Source: Accumulibacter sp031732795
GTDB lineage: Bacteria; Pseudomonadota; Gammaproteobacteria; Burkholderiales; Rhodocyclaceae
NCBI GenBank assembly: GCA_031732795.1
Contig: JAVMKC010000092.1
Location: 1 to 64,000, forward strand
Length of the DNA stretch: 64,000 bases
Reading direction: 5' to 3'
The translations under genes were made by a program, and so were the position numbers. How positions within the stretch are numbered: the stretch's first letter is position 1; each line of letters begins with the position of its first letter. Below, in pieces: positions 51,591-61,096 of the stretch. The notes beneath the pieces were generated by a model that was not told where the DNA came from, ran no database searches, and saw only the letters and a list, made by a program, of their open reading frames with translations.

Positions 51591-52166
51591 ATGATCAATC
51601 GTTTGACCGGGCATCTGCTCGAAAAAAATCCGCCACAAGTGATCATCGACGTACACGGCGTCGGCTACGAAGTCGATGTGCCGATGAGCACTTTCTATAA
51701 CTTGCCGGCAAACGGTGAGACGCTCACCTTGTTGACTCATTTCGCCGTCCGCGAGGACGGCCATTTCCTTTACGGGTTCACCAGCGAAGCCGAGCGCTCG
51801 ACTTTCCGTCAGTTGCTGAAAATCAACGGAGTCGGAGCCCGCCTGGCCCTGGCGGTGTTGTCGGGAATGTCGGTCGATGATCTGGCGCAAGTCGTCGTCC
51901 GGCAGGACGTCGGCCGGCTGACCAAGGTACCGGGAATCGGTCCCAAAACCGCCGAACGGCTGCTGCTCGAGCTGAAAGGGAAGCTCATCGAAGCCAGGCC
52001 GAGCAGCCTGACCGCCGCCGATGACGTACGGGGCGACATTCTGAATGCCCTCATGGCGCTGGGTTACAATGACCGTGAAGCCGGTGCGGCACTGAAGCAG
52101 TTGCCAGCCGAAATCACCACCGCCGACGGGATTCGCATGGCTTTGAAATTGCTGTCGAAAATCTGA
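51591..52166 (+). CDS. ruvA: Holliday-junction DNA helicase subunit RuvA
   Basis: The 191-residue protein has the OB domain (MINRLTGHLLEKNPPQVIID, DVHGVGYEVDVPM), two helix-hairpin-helix motifs (LLKINGVGARLALAVLSGMS, LTKVPGIGPKTAERLLLELK) and a C-terminal RuvB-binding domain (DILNALMALGYNDREAGAAL). It binds junctions as a tetramer and loads RuvB. It lies 9 bases after ruvC. Confidence 0.97.
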   Translation: MINRLTGHLLEKNPPQVIIDVHGVGYEVDVPMSTFYNLPANGETLTLLTHFAVREDGHFLYGFTSEAERSTFRQLLKINGVGARLALAVLSGMSVDDLAQVVVRQDVGRLTKVPGIGPKTAERLLLELKGKLIEARPSSLTAADDVRGDILNALMALGYNDREAGAALKQLPAEITTADGIRMALKLLSKI

Positions 52167-52172
52167 TTGACG

Positions 52173-53261
52173 ATGACTTCGAGCTACAAACAACTACTCC
52201 AGATCGCGCTCGTCGCCCTGCTGCTGGCCGGCTGTATCGCCGTATTGCTGCCCTTCACCGGCACGCTGCTGTTCGCCATCGTCATTTGTGTGGCGACGTT
52301 GCCGATCCGCAACCGCTTGTTGCGCTTATGCGGCGGACGGAGCAATCTGGCGGCACTGCTGCTGTCGATTCTGCTGCTGGCATTGCTGGTGACCCCGATG
52401 GCACTGCTGTCCGGTTCTTTGGCCGATGGGGTGGAGTTGGCGATTCGCTATCTCAAACCGCTGATGGAAAAAGGTTTGCCGACCACGCCACCGGATTGGC
52501 TGCGCAAATTGCCGCTGGTCGGCGGCAATCTGGCGGAATACTGGCGCAATCTGGTGGCCAGCCGCGAGGAGATGAATAATCTGCTGCAACAGTTCCTCGA
52601 ACCAACCCGCCGTCTGGCGCTGGCCGGCATTTCGCTGTTCGCCCAAGGGTTGATGCAACTGGTCCTGGTGATCTTCTTCGTTTTCTTCATTTTCCGCGAC
52701 GCCCACATTTATGCCGATGCCTTGCACACCGGCAGTCGGATGCTCGGCGGCGACCTCGGCGAGCGCCTGCTTGCGCTGGTCGAAGGGACGATCAACGGGG
52801 TGATGGTCGGCCTCGTCGGCACCGCCGCCGCGCAGGCGGTAGTGGCGATGGTCGGATTTCTGATCGCTGGCGTGCCGGGCGTGGTGATGTTGACCTTCGC
52901 CACCTTCTTTTTTTCGATGATACCGGTGATCGGCGCGACGCTGATCTGGCTCGGTGCGGCTTTCTGGCTGTACAGCGAAGGCCAGCCCGGCTGGGCCGTC
53001 TTCATGGTGCTGTGGGGGATGTTCGGGATCAGCAGCGTGGACAATTTTCTCAAGCCGGTGCTGATTTCACGGACCGCCAGCCTGCCCTTGCTGTTGATCG
53101 TCGTCGGCGTTTTCGGCGGGGTAATGGTGTTTGGATTCATCGGCCTGTTTCTCGGGCCCACGCTGCTGGCGCTCGGCCAGGCTTTGATTCGCGAATGGCT
53201 GGCGCATGCCGGACCCGACGCCCTGTCGTTGCCCTTCCAGAACCAGGACGGCGCGCAATGA
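52173..53261 (+). CDS. AI-2E-family (PerM-like) membrane transporter
   Basis: The 362-residue protein has seven to eight helices: IALVALLLAGCIAVLLPFTG, LAALLLSILLLALLVTPMAL, GLMQLVLVIFFVFFIFRDAH and a family loop VPGVVMLTFATFFFSMIPVI followed by GATLIWLGAAFWLY and LKPVLISRTASLPLLLIVVG. It sits between ruvA and ruvB, overlapping ruvB by four bases, an arrangement recurrent in betaproteobacteria. The substrate is unknown. ATG 52173 is chosen over TTG 52167. Confidence 0.9.
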   Translation: MTSSYKQLLQIALVALLLAGCIAVLLPFTGTLLFAIVICVATLPIRNRLLRLCGGRSNLAALLLSILLLALLVTPMALLSGSLADGVELAIRYLKPLMEKGLPTTPPDWLRKLPLVGGNLAEYWRNLVASREEMNNLLQQFLEPTRRLALAGISLFAQGLMQLVLVIFFVFFIFRDAHIYADALHTGSRMLGGDLGERLLALVEGTINGVMVGLVGTAAAQAVVAMVGFLIAGVPGVVMLTFATFFFSMIPVIGATLIWLGAAFWLYSEGQPGWAVFMVLWGMFGISSVDNFLKPVLISRTASLPLLLIVVGVFGGVMVFGFIGLFLGPTLLALGQALIREWLAHAGPDALSLPFQNQDGAQ

Positions 53262-54322
53262 TCGAAAACGACGATTTGTCCGGTCGCCCGCTCGAGCGGC
53301 TGATTTCGGCAGAAGCCAAATCGACGCAGGAAGAGGTCATCGAACGGGCTTTGCGTCCCCGCCGGCTGGTCGATTATGTCGGCCAGGCAAAGATTCGCGA
53401 ACAATTAGCGATTTTCATCGAAGCCGCCAAACGGCGCAAAGAAACGCTCGATCACGTGTTGCTCTTCGGCCCGCCAGGACTCGGCAAGACCACGCTGGCG
53501 CATATCGTTGCCACCGAGATGGCCGTCAACCTGCGTTCGACCTCCGGACCGGTGCTCGAGCGCGCGGGCGATCTGGCGGCGATCCTGACCAACCTCGAAC
53601 CGCGGGATGTCCTGTTCATCGACGAAATCCACCGCCTGTCGCCGGTGGTCGAAGAAATTCTCTACCCGGCGCTCGAGGACTTCCAGATCGACATCATGAT
53701 CGGCGAGGGGCCGGCGGCGCGGTCGGTCAAGCTCGATCTGCCGCCCTTCACCCTGGTCGGCGCCACTACCCGGGCCGGAATGCTCACCAACCCGTTGCGT
53801 GACCGCTTCGGCATCGTGTCGCGACTCGAGTTTTACACGCCCGAGGAACTGACGCAGATCGTCAGTCGTTCCGCGCAACTGCTCAAGGTGCCGATCGACC
53901 CGGCCGGGGCGCTCGAAATCGCCAAGCGCTCGCGCGGCACTCCGCGAATCGCCAACCGGCTGTTGCGTCGGGTGCGCGACTTCGCCGAAGTCAAGGCCGG
54001 TGGCGGCATCGACCAGTCCATTGCCGATCAGGCCCTGCGCATGCTCGACGTCGATCACGGCGGGCTGGACGTAATGGACCGCAAACTGTTGTCGGCGGTG
54101 ATCGACAAATTCGGCGGCGGACCGGTGGGCGTCGATAACTTGGCCGCGGCGATCGGCGAGGCGCGCGATACCATCGAAGACGTTCTCGAACCGTACCTGC
54201 TCCAGCAGGGGCTGCTGCAACGCACGCCGCGCGGCCGGATGGCGACGCCGGCGGTGTACCGGCATCTCGGGCTCGATCATCCGAGCGGCGACAAGCAGGG
54301 CGATCTGTGGTCCGCGCCATGA
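53258..54322 (+). CDS. ruvB: Holliday-junction branch-migration ATPase RuvB
   Basis: The 354-residue AAA+ motor has Walker A LLFGPPGLGKTTLAHIVATE, Walker B DVLFIDEIHRLSPVVEEILY, sensor LVGATTRAGMLTNPLRDRFG and arginine-finger region RDRFGIVSRLEFYT. The C-terminal winged helix has LLQQGLLQRTPRGRMATPAV. The N-terminus (LRPRRLVDYVGQAKIREQLA) is typical. It works with RuvA and RuvC encoded upstream. Confidence 0.98.
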   Translation: MIENDDLSGRPLERLISAEAKSTQEEVIERALRPRRLVDYVGQAKIREQLAIFIEAAKRRKETLDHVLLFGPPGLGKTTLAHIVATEMAVNLRSTSGPVLERAGDLAAILTNLEPRDVLFIDEIHRLSPVVEEILYPALEDFQIDIMIGEGPAARSVKLDLPPFTLVGATTRAGMLTNPLRDRFGIVSRLEFYTPEELTQIVSRSAQLLKVPIDPAGALEIAKRSRGTPRIANRLLRRVRDFAEVKAGGGIDQSIADQALRMLDVDHGGLDVMDRKLLSAVIDKFGGGPVGVDNLAAAIGEARDTIEDVLEPYLLQQGLLQRTPRGRMATPAVYRHLGLDHPSGDKQGDLWSAP

Positions 54323-54407
54323 ACGTCGTCATAACCTCGCCGACACTGGCGACCCGTCACAAATCCTTACAGTGGACGGCGATAGCGTCACATAGAATTC
54401 CCCGGTC

Positions 54408-54845
54408 ATGAACCCTCCCGGCCTGTCGCAGATTTTTGCCATTTCCGTTCGTGTTTACTACGAGGACACCGATGACGGCGGGGTGGTTTACTATGCCAAT
54501 TACCTGAAATTCCTGGAGCGCTGCCGCACCGAATGGTTGCGCTCGCTCGGACATCAGCAAGGGGCGCTGCGGGCTGAAGCCGGAATCGCCTTCGTCGTCC
54601 GCCACGTGAATCTGTCGTACTTGAAACCGGCGCGTCTCGACGACGAGTTGCAGGTTACCCTGCAGGTCGAGCGCCTGGGACACGCGCAGATCGTTTTCCG
54701 GCAATCGATCCGGCGCGCCGACGCGGACGCCGGCTGGAATGAACTGGTCCAGGGTACGATTCAAGTCGCCTGTGTCAACGTGGCACGAATGAAAGCGACG
54801 CCTATTCCCGCGTTTCTGCGGTCTCAACTGGAAGCCATGCAATGA
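54408..54845 (+). CDS. ybgC: Tol-Pal-associated acyl-CoA thioesterase YbgC
   Basis: The 145-residue hotdog thioesterase has the active-site Asp in RVYYEDTDDGGVVYYANYLK and the next helix FLERCRTEWLRSLG. It is always linked with the tol genes and hydrolyses short acyl-CoAs or works near phospholipid synthesis. Its stop overlaps the tolQ start (ATGA). Confidence 0.95.
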   Translation: MNPPGLSQIFAISVRVYYEDTDDGGVVYYANYLKFLERCRTEWLRSLGHQQGALRAEAGIAFVVRHVNLSYLKPARLDDELQVTLQVERLGHAQIVFRQSIRRADADAGWNELVQGTIQVACVNVARMKATPIPAFLRSQLEAMQ

Positions 54846-55519
54846 ACGTCTCGCAAGATTTATCGATCCTGCACCTGATCCTCAATGCCAGCGCCGTCGT
54901 CCAGGCGGTGATGCTGTTGCTGGCCGGCGTCTCGTTCATGTCCTGGTACTACATCTTCCGCAAATGGTTCACCGTCAAGGCCGCCCGCACGCAGACCGAG
55001 CAGTTCGAGCGTGACTTCTGGAGCGGCGGCGACCTCAACCACTTGTACCAGAGCGCGGTCAACGACCGTCACGGCAGCGGCAGCATGGAACGCATCTTCG
55101 AAGCCGGATTCCGTGAATTCACCAAACTGCGCAGCCAGAAAAATCTCGACCCGAAAGACATCATCGACGGCTCGCGGCGGGCGATGCGCGCCACCTACCA
55201 GCGGGAAATGGACAGTATCGATTCGCATCTCGCCTTTCTGGCCTCGGTCGGCTCGGTCAGCCCGTATGTCGGCCTGTTCGGCACCGTCTGGGGCATCATG
55301 CACTCCTTCCGTGGCCTGTCGAACGTCGGGCAGGCGACGCTGGCGGCGGTGGCGCCGGGAATCGCCGAAGCGCTGGTGGCCACCGCCATCGGCCTGTTCG
55401 CGGCGATTCCGGCGGTGGTGGCCTACAACCGCTTCGCGCACGACATCGACCGTCTGGCCTCGCGCTTCGAATCGTTCATGGAAGAGTTTTCCAACATCCT
55501 GCAACGGCAGATGAGGTAA
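54842..55519 (+). CDS. tolQ: TolQ inner-membrane proton-channel subunit
   Basis: The 225-residue MotA/TolQ/ExbB protein has three membrane helices (AVVQAVMLLLAGVSFMSWYY, HLAFLASVGSVSPYVGLFGT, AEALVATAIGLFAAIPAVVA) with the conserved Thr/Ala pore residues. Together with TolR it uses proton flow to energise TolA during outer-membrane constriction at division. Confidence 0.96.
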   Translation: MNVSQDLSILHLILNASAVVQAVMLLLAGVSFMSWYYIFRKWFTVKAARTQTEQFERDFWSGGDLNHLYQSAVNDRHGSGSMERIFEAGFREFTKLRSQKNLDPKDIIDGSRRAMRATYQREMDSIDSHLAFLASVGSVSPYVGLFGTVWGIMHSFRGLSNVGQATLAAVAPGIAEALVATAIGLFAAIPAVVAYNRFAHDIDRLASRFESFMEEFSNILQRQMR

Positions 55520-55523
55520 GACG

Positions 55524-55922
55524 ATGCGTCCGCGCCGCCTGAAGAACGAAATCAACGTCGTTCCCTATATCGACGTGATGCTGGTGTTATTGGTGATCTT
55601 CATGGTCACCGCCCCGATGATGACCACCGCCCGGGTCGATGTCCCCTCGGTCGGCAAGGCGCCGCAAGCCCCGGCGGAAGCGCTGCAAGTCATCGTCCGC
55701 GCCGACCGCTCGCTGGCGCTGCTCGCTCCCGGCAAACGCGAACGGTCACTGACCCGCAGCGAGCTGATCCAGGAAATCGTCGCCGCCCAGCGCAAGAACC
55801 CCGAACAACCGGTGATGATCGCCGGCGACAAGAATGTCAAATATCAGGCGATCCTCGAAATCATGGACGACCTGCAACAGCAACAGGTCAAACGCATCGG
55901 CCTGCTCGTACAAACCAAATGA
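55524..55922 (+). CDS. tolR: TolR inner-membrane subunit
   Basis: The 132-residue protein has one N-terminal helix carrying the essential Asp (NVVPYIDVMLVLLVIFMVTA) and a periplasmic domain (LQVIVRADRSLALLAPGKRE, PVMIAGDKNVKYQAILEIMD). It is five bases from tolQ. Confidence 0.95.
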   Translation: MRPRRLKNEINVVPYIDVMLVLLVIFMVTAPMMTTARVDVPSVGKAPQAPAEALQVIVRADRSLALLAPGKRERSLTRSELIQEIVAAQRKNPEQPVMIAGDKNVKYQAILEIMDDLQQQQVKRIGLLVQTK

Positions 55923-55933
55923 GCTCATGAACC

Positions 55934-56998
55934 GTGGACGCCACCGCTGACGCCTGGGTCCGCACACCGCCGCCGGACCCTGCCAAATGGCCGTCGCTGG
56001 CACTGTCGGCGCTGGTCCACCTCTTGCTGATCGTCGCGCTGTTTCTGGGTGTGCAATGGCGAAGCGAGACGCCGGAAACGGTCGAGGTCGAAATCTGGCG
56101 TCCGGCTCCGGCGGAAACGGTCAATCCGCCTGCCGTCAAGGACGAGCCCAAACCCGAGCCCAAGCCGGTACCGCGCCCGGAACCCAAACCTGAGCCCAAG
56201 CCTGAACCAAAACCCGTACCGAAACCCGAGCCCGAACGCAAAGTGGAACCCAAGCCACTCGTCAAACCCCTGCCAGCGCCAGTCATCAAACCTGAACCGC
56301 GCCCGCTGGTCAAACCCGAGCCACGCCCACCGGCAAAACCGGACATCGCCCTCAAGGAAGATAAAAAAATCAAGGAAGCGAAACCGGAACGGCCCAAGAC
56401 CGACGAAGTACGCAAGAACGTGGCCAAGGAGCCGCCGCGGAAAGAAGAACCGAAAGCCAAAACCTCCGAAAAACCGCCGCGCAAGGAACCGCCACCGAAA
56501 GTCAGCGAAAACAAAGCCAAGGAAAGCAAGCCCAAGGAAGCGCCGCAGAAGAGCGAGCCGGATCGCAGCCAACGCATGCGCGAGGAAGCGGAAAAAGAAG
56601 CCCGGCAGCGCGAGCGGGATCAGGCCGCCCGCGAGCAGCGGGCCAGACTTGCCGAAGCCGATGCCGAGATGAAACAACTCAAGCAGCAAGGCGAACGAGA
56701 AGCCGCCAAGCAACGGACTCGGACGCTCGATGTCCAGGCGTACAAGAACATGATCAGCCACAAGATCAAAGGCAATATCAACCGCTCGCCGAACATCGAC
56801 GGCGGTGAAGCGACTTTCAAGGTCACCCAGTTGCCCTCGGGCGACGTGCTGGAGGTCAGATTGCAGAAATCCAGCGGCAACCCGGCGTTCGACGAAGCCG
56901 TCGAACGCGCCATCCGCCGCTCGTCGCCGTTACCGAAACCGCCCGACCCTGAACTGTTCCAGCGCGAACTGATCTTGCGTTTCCGCCCTGAACGCTGA
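55934..56998 (+). CDS. tolA: TolA
   Basis: The 354-residue protein starts at GTG 55934, eleven bases after tolR. One membrane helix (LALSALVHLLLIVALFLGV) is followed by a long Pro/Lys/Glu-rich spacer of PEPKPEPKP type and a helical Lys/Glu/Arg part. The TonB/TolA-like C-terminal domain has YKNMISHKIKGNINRSPNID, ATFKVTQLPSGDVLEVRLQK and FDEAVERAIRRSSPLPKPPD. It spans the periplasm to contact TolB/Pal. tolB and pal do not follow here; a repeat element comes directly after, so the operon is cut short or continues elsewhere. Confidence 0.93.
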   Translation: MDATADAWVRTPPPDPAKWPSLALSALVHLLLIVALFLGVQWRSETPETVEVEIWRPAPAETVNPPAVKDEPKPEPKPVPRPEPKPEPKPEPKPVPKPEPERKVEPKPLVKPLPAPVIKPEPRPLVKPEPRPPAKPDIALKEDKKIKEAKPERPKTDEVRKNVAKEPPRKEEPKAKTSEKPPRKEPPPKVSENKAKESKPKEAPQKSEPDRSQRMREEAEKEARQRERDQAAREQRARLAEADAEMKQLKQQGEREAAKQRTRTLDVQAYKNMISHKIKGNINRSPNIDGGEATFKVTQLPSGDVLEVRLQKSSGNPAFDEAVERAIRRSSPLPKPPDPELFQRELILRFRPER

Positions 56999-57002
56999 TT
57001 GA

Positions 57003-57167
57003 CCATGAGTCGACCGGATTCGAGCGCCCGTTGCTAGCCGGGAAGGAAAACGAAGACCGTTTTGGTCGATTTCGGGACGAACAGTGAGCGTGTGTCGCGA
57101 AAAATCGGCGGAAAAGGGCTGTTTTCCAGCGCACGGTCGATCCGCCTCGAATCCGGCAGGCTCCTGG
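57003..57167. repeat. 165-bp inverted-repeat-ended element, copy B
   Basis: Ends CCATGAGTCGACCGGATTCG and its imperfect inverse CGAATCCGGCAGGCTCCTGG. Length equals copy A (11776-11940) and the interior is related (GTTTTGGTCGATTTCGGGA). It starts immediately after the tolA stop. Confidence 0.6.
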
Positions 57168-57357
57168 CATCACGCTGACGGCGATCGGCGATCGGCGTCA
57201 GCCAGCGAATCGGATTCATGCAACATCTTTCGCTCGACGAGTGGCGAAAAAACGGCATCGACGGCTGGCGTGGCCATCGATTGTGGCCATCGATTCACCA
57301 GCCCGTTCGACACCAGCCGGCCCAAAGAGGTCGACAATTCCGCTCTCGACTCCGTCG

Positions 57358-58748
57358 TCACCCGGATGTGCGGTGACGTAAACGGTGCTTTTCCATCCGA
57401 TAGCGCAGGGTATCGCGGCTGATGCCGAGCTTGCGCGCCGCCTGCGAAACGTTGTGTCCGGCCTCGGCCAGGGCGCCAAGCAGTACTTCGCGTTCGATAC
57501 GATCGAGCGTCGAGCCGTCGGCGTCCTCGTCCGAGACGATCGGCATCACGCCAGCGACGGTTTCGCTGTTCGTCCGCCGCACCGGAAGACACAGATCCTG
57601 CAGCGCGATCTCGCTGTCGGCGGCGAGCAACACCGCCTGTTCGACGACATTGCGCAATTCGCGGACGTTTCCCGGCCAATGATGCTCGGCGATCGCGCGC
57701 ACCGCTTGCGCGCTGAAGCGCAGGCTGCCGCGTCGATAGCGATGGGCAAACTCATCGAGAAAGCGGCCCGCCAGCAACAAGGCGTCACCCTCGCGCTCGC
57801 GCAACGGCGGCACGTTCACTTGCAAGACGCGCAGGCGAAAGTAAAGGTCGGCACGGAAGCTGCCTTGCCGAATCCGCTCTTCGAGGTCCTGATGAGTCGC
57901 CGCGACGATGCGCAGATCCGCCTGCCGCTCGTGCACCGAACCAATCCGGCGAAAACGGCCGTCTTCGATGACTTTCAAGAGCTTGGCCTGCAGGGCGAGA
58001 TCCATTTCAGCGACTTCATCGAGAAACAGGGTGCCACCGTCGGCCGCCTCGAGCAGGCCGATGCGACGCTCCTTGGCGTCGGTGAAAGCGCCTCGCTCGT
58101 GGCCGAAAAGCTCGGCCTCGAGCAAGTTTGCCGGAATCGCCGCACAGTTCAGTTCGATGAACGGACGGTTGCAACGCGCGCCATCGTAATGAAAGGCACG
58201 CGCAACCAGTTCCTTGCCGGTGCCCGTTTCGCCGGTGATCAGAACCGGTGGCAGGGAATGCGCGCCCTGGACGTCGGCGATCCGGGCAATGCGCGTGCGC
58301 AGAGCGACGATCGCGACGCTCTCGCCAAGGATTTGTTGCCGGGCGTCGTGCTCACGGGCTTCGAAATAGCGTAGCCGACTCGAGTCCAGCTGGCGCCGCG
58401 TCAGGTTTTCCAGGCGCTGGCGCAGATCACTGAGCGACACCGGCTTGGTCAGCGGTCGTTGGCTCCCGCCTTCATCGCGTCGACCGCGAGTTCGATGCTG
58501 CCATGGCCGGTGATCATCACGATCGGCACCGCCGGATCTTGCGCGCGTAGCCGTTGGATCACCGAAACGCCGTCCATGTCCGGCAGACGATAGTCGAGGA
58601 TCACCGCATCCGGCGCGGTGGTCCCGAACAGATCGAGCCCGGCGCTCGCGGTCAACGCGGTCGACACCTCGTGCCCGCCCTTGGCCAGAAAGCGGGCGGC
58701 GTTCTTCACAAAGGTCTCCTCGTCATCGATGATGAGAATCGCCGGCAT
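57358..58748 (-). pseudogene. NtrC-family response regulator split by a one-base deletion
   Basis: Start ATG 58748. The receiver (ILIIDDEETFVKNAARFLAK, phospho-Asp in AVILDYRLPDMDG) runs to DAMKAGAND, then CGC TGA. In the next frame LTKPVSLSDLRQRLENLTRR continues at once, so one base is missing near 58455-58461. The rest is a sigma-54 AAA+ domain (LITGETGTGKELVARAF, ELFGHERGAFTDAKERRIGL, GTLFLDEVAEMDLALQ) and a Fis-type HTH (NVSQAARKLGISRDTLRYRM). The usual GAFTGA loop reads GAFTDA. A GTG at 58440 could permit separate translation of the ATPase part. It is coupled to the upstream histidine kinase. Confidence 0.85.
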
Positions 58749-58751
58749 GGC

Positions 58752-60107
58752 TTACGCCCTCGGAAAAAGCAGATGGACTTCGGTCCCCTCGCCCGGCGCG
58801 CTGTCAAGGTGGAGGCTGCCGCCGCAGCGTTCGACGATGCGCTTGGCAAACGGCAGACCGAGGCCAAGTCCCTGCGGTTTGGTGGTGAAGAATGGACGCA
58901 AGACCTGTCTGATCGACTCCGGCTTGATGCCACAGCCTGAATCCGCGACGACGACCCGGATCTGCTTCGCCGCCGCGTCTTCGACGACGATCCGGCAGGT
59001 GCCTCCCTGGCGCATGGCTTCCGCGGCGTTGCTCAACAGACTGAGAAATGCCTGCTGCAGGAGCGCCGGATCGGCCGTTATCCACGGCTCGGCGGAACGG
59101 CATTCGAAGTACAGCGGCGTTCCCCGCTCCTCGAAGATCGTGTTGTTTTCGATCACGCACCGTTGCAGCAAACCCGCCAGATCGACACGCTCCCGCCCGC
59201 GCACCTCCTGCCCGGAAAGACGCAGCAGCTCGGTGATCCGTCCGGAAATGCGATCCACCTCGCGGATGATGTCGCGCGCCTGTTCAGAGCAATCGTCGAG
59301 CGGCATGACCAGGCTCAGTTCGGCCGCTGAGCGGATCGACGCCAGCGGGTTGCGGATGTTGTGCGCCACCGCCGCGGTCAGTTCGCCGATCACCGCCAGC
59401 GTCTCCCCGTCGAGCAATCGCGCATGCTGCAACTTGATCGTCCGGTCAGCCCGCCGGATCAGCCAGAACAGACTGAGGTACAAGGCCAATGCGCTGGCCA
59501 GTGCCGCCAGGCCGACTTGTATCTGCCCTTCACGAATCGCCTGACTGAGGGCCAGAGGGGCCTTGTAAATCTCGACGACACCGAGCACGCCGCCGCCGGT
59601 CTGCGCCACCAGCGGGATGTAGGTCTCGACAAAGAACTGCACCGATGGATCGAGACCTTCGTGTTCGCGCTTTTGCCGTTCGTCACGAGCGATCCGCCCG
59701 GCGTGGACGACGAGTTCGCCGCGCATCGCGGCCTCCAGCTCGTCGTTGTCGGCAAAACGCTTGCCGATCAGCTCCGGGTCACTCGACCACAGAATTCTTC
59801 GATCGGCGGCAAAAACGTTGGCGCGCAGCACGTCCGGCATCTTCGACAGTTGTGCGATCGATTCCTGAAAGCGGCCGCGCAAAGCCGCGTCGTCGTTCCC
59901 CGCGAGGTAGGCCAATGACTCGTCAGCGAGCAGAATACCCTGTACGAAGTCGCGCGAAATCGACGCTTCGCGCTGAAAGAGATGGTCGTTGAGAAAACGC
60001 GAGATCATCCAGGCATTGGCCAAAGCGATCATGGCGATAACCAGCGGGCTGAGCCAGGCGAACCAGCGCAGGAGATTGAATGGAGCGGGCTGGTCGACAG
60101 CGCTCAT
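58752..60107 (-). CDS. Membrane sensor histidine kinase
   Basis: This 451-residue protein starts at ATG 60107 (MSAVDQPAPFNLLRWFAWLS). Two membrane helices (LVIAMIALANAWMI; VGLAALASALALYLSLFWLI) bracket a periplasmic sensor of about 170 residues. HisKA has AVIGELTAAVAHNIRNPLAS, with Asn in place of the common Glu after the His. The HATPase has LSLLSNAAEAMRQGG, VADSGCGIKPESI and GLGLPFAKRIVERCGG. It should phosphorylate the NtrC-type regulator encoded three bases downstream, which is frameshifted. The signal is unknown. Confidence 0.93.
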   Translation of the reverse strand: MSAVDQPAPFNLLRWFAWLSPLVIAMIALANAWMISRFLNDHLFQREASISRDFVQGILLADESLAYLAGNDDAALRGRFQESIAQLSKMPDVLRANVFAADRRILWSSDPELIGKRFADNDELEAAMRGELVVHAGRIARDERQKREHEGLDPSVQFFVETYIPLVAQTGGGVLGVVEIYKAPLALSQAIREGQIQVGLAALASALALYLSLFWLIRRADRTIKLQHARLLDGETLAVIGELTAAVAHNIRNPLASIRSAAELSLVMPLDDCSEQARDIIREVDRISGRITELLRLSGQEVRGRERVDLAGLLQRCVIENNTIFEERGTPLYFECRSAEPWITADPALLQQAFLSLLSNAAEAMRQGGTCRIVVEDAAAKQIRVVVADSGCGIKPESIRQVLRPFFTTKPQGLGLGLPFAKRIVERCGGSLHLDSAPGEGTEVHLLFPRA

Positions 60108-60181
60108 CGCTACCCCCGGAAGACGATCGAAATGCCGAGAATACCCTGGCAATGAGCCGGATCGCCAGCATTGATCGCCGA

Positions 60182-61096
60182 CTACCATGTGAATTGCAGC
60201 GCAACGCTGATCTGACGATAGCGGTTCTGATACAAAGCGATGTTCGATTCGTTGCGCACACCCACGTAGTCTACGCGCAGCGTCCGGCCGGGCGCCAACT
60301 CGACGGCAGCCGCCAGTTCGATCGTCCACGCCTCGTCGCGCCGGACCGGCAACGTCGGCAAGAGCGCCGTAGCGAATCTCGCCTGCTGCCAGGCCAGGCC
60401 GGCCGACCAGGTGACGCCCAGCCAAGCATGTTCCAGCGAAGCGCGCAGCAGGTGGCTTCGACTGGCAAGCTCGTCAAAGCCGCGATCATTGCGCTCGCGC
60501 ACCAGGTACAGTTCCAGATCGGCGGCGTCGATTCCCGGCAGCGGCGCCTCGACGTGCCGTTGCAGCAGCAACGTGGTGCTCGTGGAATCAAGATCGCTCA
60601 GTTCGCCGCGATGGCGATTCTTGCCGGCATCCGCCATGATCACCCAGTGGCCGCCATGACCATCCGCATACGTCCAGTCGACCTGCAGTGATCGGGCATT
60701 TCGAAAATGCGCGCCGGCCACATCGATGTGTTGCCAATGACCGGCGACGCCGATGTTGCCCCACTCGCCCAGCGACGTACGCAGTGCGGGACTGAATGAA
60801 GCGTTGAGGAAGTCGAAGTCCGGCGTGGGTAACGAGCGTTTGACGTGCAGGTCACCCGCCAGCGCCAAGCGCACATCGCCAAAGAGTGGCCAATCGCGCA
60901 GCCCGCTGACGTTGGTCCGCCAATGGCTGCCGGCGAGCCGCCGCTGTCCGCCGATAAAGATGAGCGTACCTTGCGGCGAGATCTGCACCAGTGGCGAGGT
61001 CTGGGATTCATGACCCCAGCCCACTTCCGCCGCCAGGTTGGCCGCCGATGGCGGAGCCGCCCGGGACCCGCCGGAGAACAGCATCCCGCAACACAT
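60182..61096 (-). CDS. Outer-membrane beta-barrel-like protein
   Basis: This protein of about 304 residues from ATG 61096 has a short hydrophobic leader (MCCGMLFSGGSRAAPPSAAN); the frame is open further upstream and could extend the signal peptide. Alternating strands end in aromatic residues (WRTNVSGLRDWPLFGDVRLA, HWQHIDVAGAHFRNARSLQV, TLRVDYVGVRNESNIALYQN) with terminal ISVALQFTW, the C-terminal signature of outer-membrane barrels. It resembles the C-terminal barrel of SLAM/YaiO-like proteins, without their TPRs. Divergent IS481 transposase follows its 5' end, so its promoter may have been altered. Confidence 0.65.
   Translation of the reverse strand: MCCGMLFSGGSRAAPPSAANLAAEVGWGHESQTSPLVQISPQGTLIFIGGQRRLAGSHWRTNVSGLRDWPLFGDVRLALAGDLHVKRSLPTPDFDFLNASFSPALRTSLGEWGNIGVAGHWQHIDVAGAHFRNARSLQVDWTYADGHGGHWVIMADAGKNRHRGELSDLDSTSTTLLLQRHVEAPLPGIDAADLELYLVRERNDRGFDELASRSHLLRASLEHAWLGVTWSAGLAWQQARFATALLPTLPVRRDEAWTIELAAAVELAPGRTLRVDYVGVRNESNIALYQNRYRQISVALQFTW

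Noticed and set aside
57168..57357. A gene between the 165-bp repeat and the response regulator
   Set aside because: The frames there are shadows or continue into the regulator's antisense; no start, domain or composition supports a gene.
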